Assembly: GCA_035509315.1 (NCBI GenBank)
Contig: DATJLS010000019.1
Coordinates: 1 to 64,000, forward strand
Origin: JAKAWQ01 sp035509315
GTDB taxonomy: Bacteria > Pseudomonadota > Alphaproteobacteria > Acetobacterales > Acetobacteraceae
Direction of reading: 5' to 3'
DNA length: 64,000 bases
Of the stretch, positions 25,938 through 34,252 are shown piece after piece. The number at the start of each line of letters is the position of its first letter. Position 1 is the first letter of the stretch. A model generated the notes under the pieces. It made no database searches, had not been told where the DNA came from, and was given only the letters and a program-made list of their open reading frames with translations. Made by a program: the position numbers and the translations under genes.

Positions 25938-27794
25938 TCATGGTTCTGCCGTGACGGGAGCGGGAAGCGCGGCAGGCGCGGTGAGCGGGCCGATGATCGC
26001 CTCGATCTCCGCCGCAGTCATTGTTTCCTTTGCGAGCAGCACGCGCGCAGCCTCGCGCAAACCCTTCTCGTTCGCCGCCAGAATGGCGCGGGCACGCGCA
26101 TACGCCCCGTCGACGAGACTGCGCACCGCGTCGTCGATCGCCGCAGCTGTTTCCTCGCCGTACTGGCGCGGCTGGAAATCCATCCCCTCCGGTCCTTGCA
26201 GAAACCGCGAGCGCTGCTGCTCGTACGCGACCTGGCCAAGCCGTGGGTCCATGCCGAAGCGCATCACCATGCTGCGGGCAATATCGGTCGCTTTGGCAAG
26301 ATCGTCCGACGCCCCGGTGGAAATCTCGCCGAAGATCACACTCTCCGCGGCACGCCCCCCGAGCAGCACGGCCATGCGGTTGAGCAGCTCCCCCTGCTCC
26401 ATCAGGAAACGGTCCTCAAGCGGGCGCTGGATCGTGTAGCCGAGCGCGCCCATGCCGCGCGGAATGATCGAGACCTTTTGCACCGGATCGGTGCCGGGCA
26501 GCGCCATGGCCACCATCGCGTGGCCCATTTCGTGATGTGCGACGACATTGCGCTCATGCGCATTGAGCAGCCGGTTGCGCTTCTCGAGCCCGGCGATGAT
26601 GCGCTCGACCGCCTGCTCGAAATCACCGAACGTGACTTCCTCGGCATTGCGGCGAGTGGCCAGCAGGGCCGCCTCATTGACGAGATTGGCGAGATCGGCG
26701 CCGGTGAATCCGGGGGTGAGTGCTGCGATCTGCTCGATCGACACACCCGGGGCAAGATGAACCTTGTGGATATGGATATTGAGGATATCGATGCGCCCCT
26801 TCTTGTCCGGTCGATCCACCAGAACCTGGCGGTCGAAGCGACCGGCACGCAGCAGCGCGGGATCAAGAACTTCCGGGCGGTTGGTGGCGCCAAGCAGCAC
26901 GACACCGGTCGAGGGATCGAAGCCGTCGAGCTCCGCGAGGAGCTGGTTCAAAGTCTGCTCCTTCTCGTCATGCCCGCCACCGCCCAGGAAGCTCGAGCGG
27001 GAGCGGCCGAGCGCGTCGAGCTCGTCGATGAAGATGATCGCCGGTGCCTGCTCGCGCGCCTGCTTGAAGAGGTCTCGCACACGCGCTGCCCCCACGCCCA
27101 CAAACATCTCAACGAATTCCGAGCCGCTGATCGAGAAGAACGGCACACCCGCTTCGCCCGCGACCGCGCGGGCAAGCAATGTCTTCCCGGTACCGGGCGG
27201 ACCGACGAGCAGGATGCCCTTCGGAATGTGCGCGCCGAGCCGGCCATAACGCTTCGGATCGCGGAGGAAGGCGACGATTTCCTGAAGCTCCGCCTTCGCC
27301 TCATCGACGCCTGCGACATCCGAGAAACGCACCGGCACCTCGTTCTCAGCATAGATCTTCGCCCGACTGCGGCCAACCGCGAAAAGCCCGCCCATGCCTC
27401 CTGTGGCCGCCGGGCGGACCAGGAACATCCAGAGCAGTATGAAGAGCAGCGCCGGCATGAACCAGGCGAACACCGTGGCGAAAATGCCGGGTGATGGCGC
27501 GCCGGAGAAGGTGACGCCGGATTTCTCCAGGCTGGCGGCGAGGGCGGGATCAACGCGTTCGGTCTCGAACTCGGTCGGCTGGCCCTTCTCAGGGGCAACG
27601 AAGCTGCCGGTGATCTCGTTCGGGGCGATGGTCAGGTCCTTGAGCTTGTGATCCTGCACCAGGCCAAGAAATTCGCTGTACGAAATGGTCTTCACCTGGC
27701 TCGGCTGGCTGATGAACTGCTCGATCGCGAGCACGGCCAGAAAAGCAAGTATGAAATACCAGAAATGAACATGGTGTTCGCGCTTCATCTGCAT
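25938..27794 (-). CDS. ftsH: ATP-dependent zinc metalloprotease FtsH
   Basis: 618 residues. Two N-terminal membrane helices (about 10-27 and 103-126) flank the periplasmic domain; the AAA core has Walker A GPPGTGKT (198-205), Walker B IIFIDELDAL and the SRH region ATNRPEVLDPALLRAGRFDR; the zinc site is HEMGH (421-425). It degrades membrane and some soluble proteins. Start 27794 has AGGGGA upstream. It is 26 bases behind an alcohol dehydrogenase rather than beside tilS, so it may be a second FtsH paralogue in this genome. Confidence 0.95.
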   Translation of the reverse strand: MQMKREHHVHFWYFILAFLAVLAIEQFISQPSQVKTISYSEFLGLVQDHKLKDLTIAPNEITGSFVAPEKGQPTEFETERVDPALAASLEKSGVTFSGAPSPGIFATVFAWFMPALLFILLWMFLVRPAATGGMGGLFAVGRSRAKIYAENEVPVRFSDVAGVDEAKAELQEIVAFLRDPKRYGRLGAHIPKGILLVGPPGTGKTLLARAVAGEAGVPFFSISGSEFVEMFVGVGAARVRDLFKQAREQAPAIIFIDELDALGRSRSSFLGGGGHDEKEQTLNQLLAELDGFDPSTGVVLLGATNRPEVLDPALLRAGRFDRQVLVDRPDKKGRIDILNIHIHKVHLAPGVSIEQIAALTPGFTGADLANLVNEAALLATRRNAEEVTFGDFEQAVERIIAGLEKRNRLLNAHERNVVAHHEMGHAMVAMALPGTDPVQKVSIIPRGMGALGYTIQRPLEDRFLMEQGELLNRMAVLLGGRAAESVIFGEISTGASDDLAKATDIARSMVMRFGMDPRLGQVAYEQQRSRFLQGPEGMDFQPRQYGEETAAAIDDAVRSLVDGAYARARAILAANEKGLREAARVLLAKETMTAAEIEAIIGPLTAPAALPAPVTAEP

Positions 27795-27820
27795 CGAAGA
27801 GGGTCCCCTTCGCGGCCTTG

Positions 27821-28807
27821 TTACGACATCGTGAGCACCGCCGCCCCCTCTATCCGCCCGGCGGCGAGATCGGCAAGGGCGTCGTTCGCGGCGACAAGAG
27901 GGTAGGGCACCGTTTGCGTTCGTACCGGCACTTTCGGCGCCAGCGCCAGGAATTCCTCGGCATCCTTGCGGGTGAGGTTGGCGACCGAGCGCAGGATGCG
28001 CTCCTCCCACAGCAACTTATAGGGAAAGGCGGGGATGTCCGACATATGGATGCCGGCGCAGACGATGACGGCGCCCGGAGCGCTCGCCGCCAGGGCGGCG
28101 GGCACGAGGCCGCCCACGGGCGCGAAGATCAGCGCCGCGTCGAGCGTCTCAGGCGGCGTCTCATCCGAGCCGCCCGCCCAGACGGCACCGAGGCTCAGAG
28201 CGAACTCCTGGCCCGCCTTGTCGCCCGGCTTGGTGAATGCAAAGACGGTCCGGCCCTGCCAGACCGCGACCTGGGCGATGATGTGCGCCGCAGCCCCGAA
28301 GCCATAGAGGCCGAGCCGCTTGCCTGGCCCGGCCATGCGGAGCGCCCGATAGCCGATCAGCCCGGCGCAGAGCAGGGGTGCCGCCGATTGATCCGTATAG
28401 ACCTCGGGCAGCGGGAAGCAGTAGCGCGCATCGGCCACACAACACTCGGCATAGCCCCCGTCGATCTGGTATCCAGTGAAACGGGCATTGGGACAAAGAT
28501 TCTCCTGGCCGGCGCGGCACCAGGGGCAAGTGCCGCAGGTGTAACCGAGCCAGGGCACGCCAACTCGCTCGCCGATATGAAACCGCTCGACGCCGGGGCC
28601 GAGAGCAGCGACATGGCCGACAATTTCATGGCCGGGGACGAGCGGCAGCTTGGGGTGAGGAAGATCGCCCTCGAAGACGTGGAGGTCGGTTCGGCAAACA
28701 CCGCACGCACTGACCCTGATGAGAATCTGGCCAGGGCCGGCCGTGGGGATTGGCAGCGCCTCGGCCACCAGCTTTTGCCGGGCCCGCCCCAGCACCATGG
28801 CCCGCAT
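27821..28807 (-). CDS. Zinc-dependent alcohol dehydrogenase (AdhA-like)
   Basis: 328 residues of medium-chain dehydrogenase. The catalytic zinc ligands are seen in SACGVCRTDLH and GHEIVGHV; the structural zinc cysteines in CGTCPWCRAGQENLC. The NAD-binding loop reads LGLYGFGAAAHIIAQVA. It oxidises alcohols or reduces aldehydes; the exact substrate is unknown. The real start is 28807; an upstream in-frame extension runs antisense to the lactate dehydrogenase gene and is rejected. It is divergent from that gene, with a 27-base palindrome in between. Confidence 0.9.
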   Translation of the reverse strand: MRAMVLGRARQKLVAEALPIPTAGPGQILIRVSACGVCRTDLHVFEGDLPHPKLPLVPGHEIVGHVAALGPGVERFHIGERVGVPWLGYTCGTCPWCRAGQENLCPNARFTGYQIDGGYAECCVADARYCFPLPEVYTDQSAAPLLCAGLIGYRALRMAGPGKRLGLYGFGAAAHIIAQVAVWQGRTVFAFTKPGDKAGQEFALSLGAVWAGGSDETPPETLDAALIFAPVGGLVPAALAASAPGAVIVCAGIHMSDIPAFPYKLLWEERILRSVANLTRKDAEEFLALAPKVPVRTQTVPYPLVAANDALADLAAGRIEGAAVLTMS

Positions 28808-28869
28808 CAGGCGATCTCCTTTCCCTGCCGGCCCGCAATCATGGACCGCGTGCCCGACCCGACATAGGG

Positions 28870-28896
28870 TTGCGAGGGTGGCAGACCCCCTCGCAA
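28870..28896. promoter_or_regulatory. Perfect 9-bp inverted repeat in a divergent promoter region
   Basis: TTGCGAGGG, 9 spacer bases, CCCTCGCAA: a perfect dyad between the divergent alcohol dehydrogenase (start 28807) and D-lactate dehydrogenase (start 28923). The arm length and spacing suit a dimeric regulator, but the hairpin could also be a transcript feature. No regulator gene lies next to it. Confidence 0.5.
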
Positions 28897-28922
28897 GTTC
28901 GGGGTGAGAGGGAAAATATAGA

Positions 28923-30320
28923 ATGCCTGAAGATGGGATGAGGGGACGCCCGGTCGATCTGGTGATCGAGGAAGCCCGGCGCGTGCTCGCCAACCGGCTC
29001 AGCACCAACGCGAGCCTCCGCGAGCAACACGCGCACGGAGAGGACACCCAGCCTCCGGTGCTGCCCGATGCCGTTGCCTTCGCCGAGACATCGGAGGAAG
29101 CGGCATTTCTGCTTGCCCTCTGCAACCGCCATGGCGTGCCCGTTGTGCCGTTCGGTGCCGGCACCTCGCTTGAGGGCCATGTCACGCCGGTGCATGGCGG
29201 GATCAGCCTCGATCTCTCGCGCATGCAGCGGGTGATCGCGGTCAACCCGGAGGATATGGATTGCCGGGTCGAGGCTGGCGTCACTCGCCAGAGTCTCAAC
29301 GCCTATCTGCGTGACCAGGGCCTCTTCTTTCCGGTCGATCCTGGTAGCGAATGCACGATCGGTGGCATGTGCGCGACCCGCGCCTCCGGAACCAATGCGG
29401 TACGCTACGGCACGATCCGCGAGAACGTGCTCGGACTCACCGTGGCTCTGGCGGATGGGCGGCTGATCCGAACCGGCGGGCGGGTGCGAAAGTCATCGGC
29501 CGGCTACGATCTCACCCGCCTCTTTATCGGCTCGGAGGGCACGCTCGGGGTGATCACTGAGATCGCGCTCCGGCTGCACGGGATCCCGGAGGCGGTCGCG
29601 GCCGCGACCGCGCAGTTTCCCGCCCTCGAGGGGGCCGTGGAATCGGTGATCGCGGTGATGCAGGCAGGCATTCCGGTGGCCCGGATCGAGCTTCTCGACG
29701 ATGTGCAGATGCGGGCCTCGATCGCCTACTCGAAGCTCTCGGGCCTGGCGCCTCTGCCCACCCTTTTCTTTGAGCTGCATGGCAGCCCGGTCGCGATCGC
29801 CGAGCAGACTGCCGAGGTAGAGGAGATTGCGCGCAGCTTCGGCGCTGGGCACTTCGCGCAGGCGGCGGATCCCGAGGCTCGGGCGCATCTGTGGAGGGCG
29901 CGGCATGATGCCTATTGGGCATCGTTGGCGCTGAAGCCGGGCTGGAAAGGGCTGACGACGGACGCCATCGTGCCGATTTCACGTCTCGCCGAGGCAGTGC
30001 TTGGCGCCAAGGAGGATATCGCCGCTTCCGGGCTCGTGGGCACGATCGTCGGCCATGTCGGGGACGGCAACTTCCACACCGTCCTAATGGTGCCGCCCGA
30101 GCCGGACGGGCTGGAGCGTGCCTGGGCACTGGATCGCAAGATCGTCGAAAGGGCGCTTGCGCTGGGAGGTTCCTGCAGCGGGGAGCATGGTATCGGCGTC
30201 GGCAAGCGCACCTTCCTCCTGGCGGAACACGGCGCCGAGGCGCTCGATCTGATGCGCCAGATCAAAGCCGCGCTCGATCCGCGCGGCATCCTCAACCCTG
30301 GAAAGATTTTTCTTGACTGA
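28923..30320 (+). CDS. FAD-linked D-lactate dehydrogenase / glycolate oxidase GlcD-like
   Basis: 465 residues. The FAD-binding PCMH domain (about 45-225: VVPFGAGTSLEGHV, GSECTIGGMCATRASGTNAVRYG, GSEGTLGVITEIALRLHG) is followed by the FAD-oxidase C domain with IVGHVGDGNFHTVLM and CSGEHGIGVGKRTFL. It oxidises D-lactate or a similar 2-hydroxy acid and passes electrons to the respiratory chain. It lacks GlcE/GlcF partners here, which favours the single-subunit D-lactate type. Start ATG 28923, with GAGAGGG upstream. Confidence 0.9.
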   Translation: MPEDGMRGRPVDLVIEEARRVLANRLSTNASLREQHAHGEDTQPPVLPDAVAFAETSEEAAFLLALCNRHGVPVVPFGAGTSLEGHVTPVHGGISLDLSRMQRVIAVNPEDMDCRVEAGVTRQSLNAYLRDQGLFFPVDPGSECTIGGMCATRASGTNAVRYGTIRENVLGLTVALADGRLIRTGGRVRKSSAGYDLTRLFIGSEGTLGVITEIALRLHGIPEAVAAATAQFPALEGAVESVIAVMQAGIPVARIELLDDVQMRASIAYSKLSGLAPLPTLFFELHGSPVAIAEQTAEVEEIARSFGAGHFAQAADPEARAHLWRARHDAYWASLALKPGWKGLTTDAIVPISRLAEAVLGAKEDIAASGLVGTIVGHVGDGNFHTVLMVPPEPDGLERAWALDRKIVERALALGGSCSGEHGIGVGKRTFLLAEHGAEALDLMRQIKAALDPRGILNPGKIFLD

Positions 30321-30332
30321 CTGCGGCCGTCT

Positions 30333-30434
30333 AGAGCGGGACGCGTTCGCGGGGACTCACCCATTCCGTTCCAGATCATTGTTTTATCGCGTGATTCAGA
30401 CCTACGGTGATTCCCCCTCCGGTCATCACACTCT
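30333..30434 (+). repeat. Two-hairpin intergenic repeat, copy 3
   Basis: Begins AGAGCGGGA and contains TCGCGTGATTCAGACCTA and CCTCCGGTCATCACAC, matching the 19.9-kb units in order and direction; the right arm of the first hairpin is partly decayed (TTCCGTTCC). It again separates two convergent genes (lactate dehydrogenase and DUF983), and its end supplies the stop codon of the DUF983 gene. Confidence 0.85.
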
Positions 30435-30852
30435 AATGCGTCGGCGGCTTGACGATCCCGAGCCGCAGCATCAGCCCGACAGTCGCCCCCTTCACCGGGC
30501 GGAGCAAGACAATCGCAAGGACCAGTGTCAGCGGCACCAGGATCGCCGTCTCCGTCCACATGGAAAGATGCATCGTGCTCTCCATCACCACGAGAAGGGC
30601 GACGACGACAGGCCCGGCAATCAGGACCGTGAATACGGGCGGCCCATCGTCCGCCGGCACTTGGCCGAGCGGTGCCCCACAGACGGCGCATTCCGGGGCA
30701 ACCCGCAGATAGCCCGTGAAAAGACGGGTGCAACCGCAAGCCGGACACCGTCCGGCCATGCCGCGTCCGATTGCCACAAGAAGGGGCGGAGATGGCCAGG
30801 GTGGGGGCGATTTCTTTCGATCCGGCTCCCAGCGTGCGGCGGGCGCGGGCAT
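30433..30852 (-). CDS. DUF983 zinc-ribbon membrane protein, second of a tandem pair
   Basis: 139 residues. A CxxC...CxxC zinc ribbon (RCPACG at about 34-39, CAVCG about 18 residues on) is followed by two membrane helices and the conserved ending LLRPVKGATVGLMLRLGIVKPP. This is the DUF983 layout; the function is unknown, though such genes often sit near cytochrome oxidase clusters in alphaproteobacteria. It lies 10 bases after a paralogue with the same structure, so the pair looks like a tandem duplication. Confidence 0.88.
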   Translation of the reverse strand: MPAPAARWEPDRKKSPPPWPSPPLLVAIGRGMAGRCPACGCTRLFTGYLRVAPECAVCGAPLGQVPADDGPPVFTVLIAGPVVVALLVVMESTMHLSMWTETAILVPLTLVLAIVLLRPVKGATVGLMLRLGIVKPPTH

Positions 30853-30862
30853 TTTGAATGGG

Positions 30863-31294
30863 CTATTGCGGCGGCTTGATCATGCCAAGGCGGAGCATCA
30901 TGCCGACGGTCGCCCCCTTCACCGGCCGCAGCAGGGCCAGGGTGAGGACCAGAGTGAGCGGCATCAGGATGGCCGCCTCAAGCCAGAGAGGCGGGGAGAA
31001 ATCCGTTTCCATGATGAGCAGGAGGCCGATGACGATGTGCCCAACGATAAGGATCGTGACGTAGGGGGGCGCGTCGTCGGAGCGAAGCTCACCGAGCGGG
31101 GCACCACAGTGGACACAGGTCGGGACGACCCGGAGATAGCCAGCAAAGAGCGGGCCTTGCCCGCAAGCCGGGCACCGGCCGGCAAGGCCACGACGAACCT
31201 GCGTCAGAAATGGCGGATTGGGCCAAGGGGTGAGCGCGGCGGTCTCCGTGACACTCCCGTTGCGTTGCCAGCGGAACGAATTTTGATCGGGCAC
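30863..31294 (-). CDS. DUF983 zinc-ribbon membrane protein, first of a tandem pair
   Basis: 143 residues from a GTG at 31294 preceded by AAAGGAA; a longer open frame upstream has no homology. It has the zinc ribbon GRCPACG...CVHCGAPLGE, two membrane helices and the same LLRPVKGATVGMMLRLGMIKPP ending as its neighbour. By eye more than half of the aligned positions agree between the two, enough to call them paralogues but not a recent copy. The function is unknown. Confidence 0.85.
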   Translation of the reverse strand: MPDQNSFRWQRNGSVTETAALTPWPNPPFLTQVRRGLAGRCPACGQGPLFAGYLRVVPTCVHCGAPLGELRSDDAPPYVTILIVGHIVIGLLLIMETDFSPPLWLEAAILMPLTLVLTLALLRPVKGATVGMMLRLGMIKPPQ

Positions 31295-31586
31295 GGAACA
31301 ATTCCTTTGCTTGCCGATGAGTGGTCCCGTCGGGTCTTGGGTCGGCCGCCGTCGTCCAACCTCCGGGAGGTCAACGAAACCGGAGCGTCGAACTATAATC
31401 TGGTGGCTTCTGAAGGTCATTGCGGCCAAAAGAGGAGAGGGCAGGGTTGCGCGCCCGTTCCGTCCCCCTCGCCCCGAAAATCCTGGTCGGACGATCACAG
31501 AGCCGCGTGTTGTCCCGTCCCGATATTGACGCTCGCAGCTGAAGCCGGCACGAATTGTCGCGTGCCCAATAGCAGGGGATCGGGCA

Positions 31587-32000
31587 ATGATGCGCCGCGC
31601 TGTCATGCTCTTCGCCGCTATCAGCCTGGCCGTTTGGGCAGCCCCGCCGTTGCGGGCCCAAAATGCGGCCACCGGGAGCCCCGGACGTGGCTACGTCGTC
31701 TTTTTCCAGGAATGGTCGGCGGCGTTGGATGCGCCGGCCCTGCAGGCCATCGCCGCGGCCGCCGCGATCGCGGCCAAGACACCTGACGCTCCGATTACCG
31801 TAACCGGCTACGCCGATCCTCTCGGAAGTGTCCAGGCGAATATCTACCTCACCGAAACGCGCGCCCAGGTGGTCACCGACCAGCTGACAGCGGACGGTGT
31901 CAACCCCGCGCGGATTCATCAGCGCGCAGCCGGCAAGGTCGGCTTTCAGCTCACCTCGCAGGAAAGCCGCCGCGTCGTCATCACGATTGGCGGGTCGTAG
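31587..32000 (+). CDS. OmpA-family C-terminal domain periplasmic protein
   Basis: 137 residues with a signal peptide (about 1-24, ending LRAQ). The rest is a compact OmpA/MotB-like fold: ITVTGYADPLGSVQANIYLTETRAQVVTDQL...INPARIHQ-like order, with the Asp and Arg that bind meso-diaminopimelate in peptidoglycan (TGYAD, TETRAQ). There is no beta-barrel or lipobox, so it would be a free periplasmic peptidoglycan-binding protein. It stands alone; the 290 bases upstream (31295-31586) show nothing else. Confidence 0.8.
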   Translation: MMRRAVMLFAAISLAVWAAPPLRAQNAATGSPGRGYVVFFQEWSAALDAPALQAIAAAAAIAAKTPDAPITVTGYADPLGSVQANIYLTETRAQVVTDQLTADGVNPARIHQRAAGKVGFQLTSQESRRVVITIGGS

Positions 32001-32035
32001 CCTCCCCCTCGGGGCCTCCTTCCGGACCCCTCCCT

Positions 32036-33802
32036 TCAGGCAATCGCCTCGGCCGGTTCGACAATCCGCCCACCCCCGGCATCGCGGACCAGCTCGAGCC
32101 GCCGCTCATGCAGCGCGACGACGTTCATGCTGTGGGCGATCGAGATGATTGTGGTCGTTGGAAGCTTCTCGCGCAGCGTCCGATAGAGCGCAGCCTCCGA
32201 TTCGGGATCGAGGCTCGCCGTCGCCTCGTCGAGGAAGAGCCAGTCGGGGCGCAATAGCAGGGCCCGCGCCAGCGCCAGCCGCTGCTGCTCTCCGCCCGAG
32301 AGGAGCTGGGCCCAGGAGGCCTCCTCATCGAGGCGTGGGATAAGATTCGCAAGCCCGGCCTCGGCCAGGGCGGCGCGGATCGTCGCATCGTCGAAGCGCC
32401 CGGCTTCCTCGGGGTAGGCAACAGCCTTGCGCAGCGCGCCGAGCGGCAGATAGGGCCGCTGGGGCAGGAAAAGAGCGCGGCTCCCCGCCGGCCATTCGAC
32501 ACGGCCGGCGCCAAACGGCCAGATTCCGGCAAGGGCACGGAAAAGGGTCGATTTGCCGGATCCCGTTCGCCCAGTGATCACCACCGAATGATGCGCCGTG
32601 ATGGTCACGTTGACGCCCTCCATCAATGTCTGCCCGTCAGGCAGCTTGAGCGTGAGATTCTCGAGCCGCAGCGACTCGCCAGGCCCCGGGCCGGCTGCCA
32701 AAGCCGTGCTCGCCGCGGCCGCCCGGGCGGCCTCGATGGCCCGATGGAAGCTTGTCAGTCGTTCGACGGTGGCGCGCCAGGCGGCGAGCTGGGCATAGGC
32801 CCCGACGAACCAGGAGAGTGCGCCCTGCACCTGGCCGAAGGCGCTCGCCGTGCGCGTCAGGCCCCCGAGCGGAATCTGGCCCGAGAAATAGCGCGGCGCG
32901 GCGACCACCACGGGGAAGACGACGGCAATCTGTGAGTAGCCGGTGGTGAGTGCGTTGAGCAGCTTGGTCCGGTCCATGATGCGGAACCAATTGTCCACCA
33001 CGAAGCTGAACACGTGCAGGAAGCCCTGCCGTTCCTCGGCTTCGCCGCCATAAAGCGCCACGCCTTCGACATTCTCCCGCATCCGGGCGAGCGAGAAACG
33101 GAAATCGGCCTCGACATGCTGCTGGCGGAAATTGAGCCAGACCAGCGGCCGGCCGACGAGATGCGTGACCCAGGTGCCGAGGATCGCATAGATGAGCGCG
33201 ACCCACACCATGTAGCCGGGAATGGAGAAGCCGAAGAGGTGAAGCGGCCCCGAAAGACTCCAAAGAATGCCGATGAAGCTCCCAAGTGTGACGATGTTGG
33301 AGAGCAGGTCGAGCGAGAGGGAGAGCGAATTGCCGGCGAAGCTGTTGAGATCGTCGGCGATACGCTGATCAGGATTGTCGGGCCCCTCACCCGGCTTGGC
33401 GGTGACGCTGATGCGGTAATAGGCGCGGTCGGCAAGCCATTCGTTGAGATAGCGTTGCGTCAGCCACCGGCGCCAGCGGATCTGCAGCCATTGCGTGAGA
33501 TAGGTGCTGTAAACCGCAACCAGGATATAGAGAGCGGCGATCAGGCAGAAGCCCGGCATGATGCCGCTCGACGTGCGGCGATAGAGAAAAAGAAGCCCGA
33601 AAAAGGCGCCCCAGTCCTTGTTCTGCAGCGAATCGTAGAAGGCACCGTTCCAGAAGTTCAGCACGACGTTCATCCCGACCAGCATCAGATTGAGAACGAT
33701 GATCGAGAAGAGGAGCAGCCGCGCCGTCCAGCGTTCCTCGGACTGGAAATAGGGCCGGGCAAGGCGCCAGGCGTCTTTCAGGAATGGAGCCAGACCGCGC
33801 AT
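32036..33802 (-). CDS. BacA/SbmA-type ABC transporter (fused permease and ATPase, YddA-like)
   Basis: 588 residues. The N-terminal half has about six membrane helices of the SbmA/BacA/ABCD exporter type (about 30-330, with LTQRYLNEWLADRAYYRI, the EAA-like cytoplasmic loop). The C-terminal ATPase has Walker A GRTGSGKST, signature LLSGGEQQRLALARAL and Walker B WLFLDEATASLD. Relatives move very-long-chain fatty acids, peptides or cobalamin. Start 33802 is supported by GAGGTAAACTGC before ATG. It is convergent with the OmpA-like gene, 35 bases apart. Confidence 0.9.
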   Translation of the reverse strand: MRGLAPFLKDAWRLARPYFQSEERWTARLLLFSIIVLNLMLVGMNVVLNFWNGAFYDSLQNKDWGAFFGLLFLYRRTSSGIMPGFCLIAALYILVAVYSTYLTQWLQIRWRRWLTQRYLNEWLADRAYYRISVTAKPGEGPDNPDQRIADDLNSFAGNSLSLSLDLLSNIVTLGSFIGILWSLSGPLHLFGFSIPGYMVWVALIYAILGTWVTHLVGRPLVWLNFRQQHVEADFRFSLARMRENVEGVALYGGEAEERQGFLHVFSFVVDNWFRIMDRTKLLNALTTGYSQIAVVFPVVVAAPRYFSGQIPLGGLTRTASAFGQVQGALSWFVGAYAQLAAWRATVERLTSFHRAIEAARAAAASTALAAGPGPGESLRLENLTLKLPDGQTLMEGVNVTITAHHSVVITGRTGSGKSTLFRALAGIWPFGAGRVEWPAGSRALFLPQRPYLPLGALRKAVAYPEEAGRFDDATIRAALAEAGLANLIPRLDEEASWAQLLSGGEQQRLALARALLLRPDWLFLDEATASLDPESEAALYRTLREKLPTTTIISIAHSMNVVALHERRLELVRDAGGGRIVEPAEAIA

Positions 33803-34252
33803 GCAGTTTACCTCATTGGGGAGGGGCGAGACGGCGTTCGAGCGAAAGCGGACGCGCCGCCGGGCGCACCCGAATGACTCCGAAGCAGGCTTCTCCGAAA
33901 ACGGAACAACCATACCGATTTCGAAAATGCATGATCAGCGCCGGTCGCGCCCTTCCGCGCAGCGCAACCATGAGCGGAGCGCGTTCTCGGGGGTCGAAGA
34001 TTCAGCCGCGGCCGCTCGTCAGCAGGCAGGAGATAGAGCGAGCCCGCTGCACCGGGTAGGGTGACGGCAGGCAAGATCCGTGCGGCGAGGCGCGGCGGAA
34101 GGCTCTTCATCGCCTGAAGGCTGGCCTACTCGCCGCTCCCGAGCAAGTTACCACCGTTTCACCCCTCCGCCCATTTGCCGGGCCTCCGTCGAACGTTACC
34201 GCATGGCCCTGATTCCGCCAGAAGCCGTATGGATCGAGGGGCAGCGTGGATC
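33803..34252. other. Intergenic stretch without a recognisable gene
   Basis: 450 bases between the start of the ABC transporter and the stop of the downstream YdiJ-like gene, both on the minus strand. The short open frames here are arginine/serine rich and resemble no family. It must hold the ABC transporter promoter, but no clear -35/-10 pair, palindrome or repeat was seen. Confidence 0.5.
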
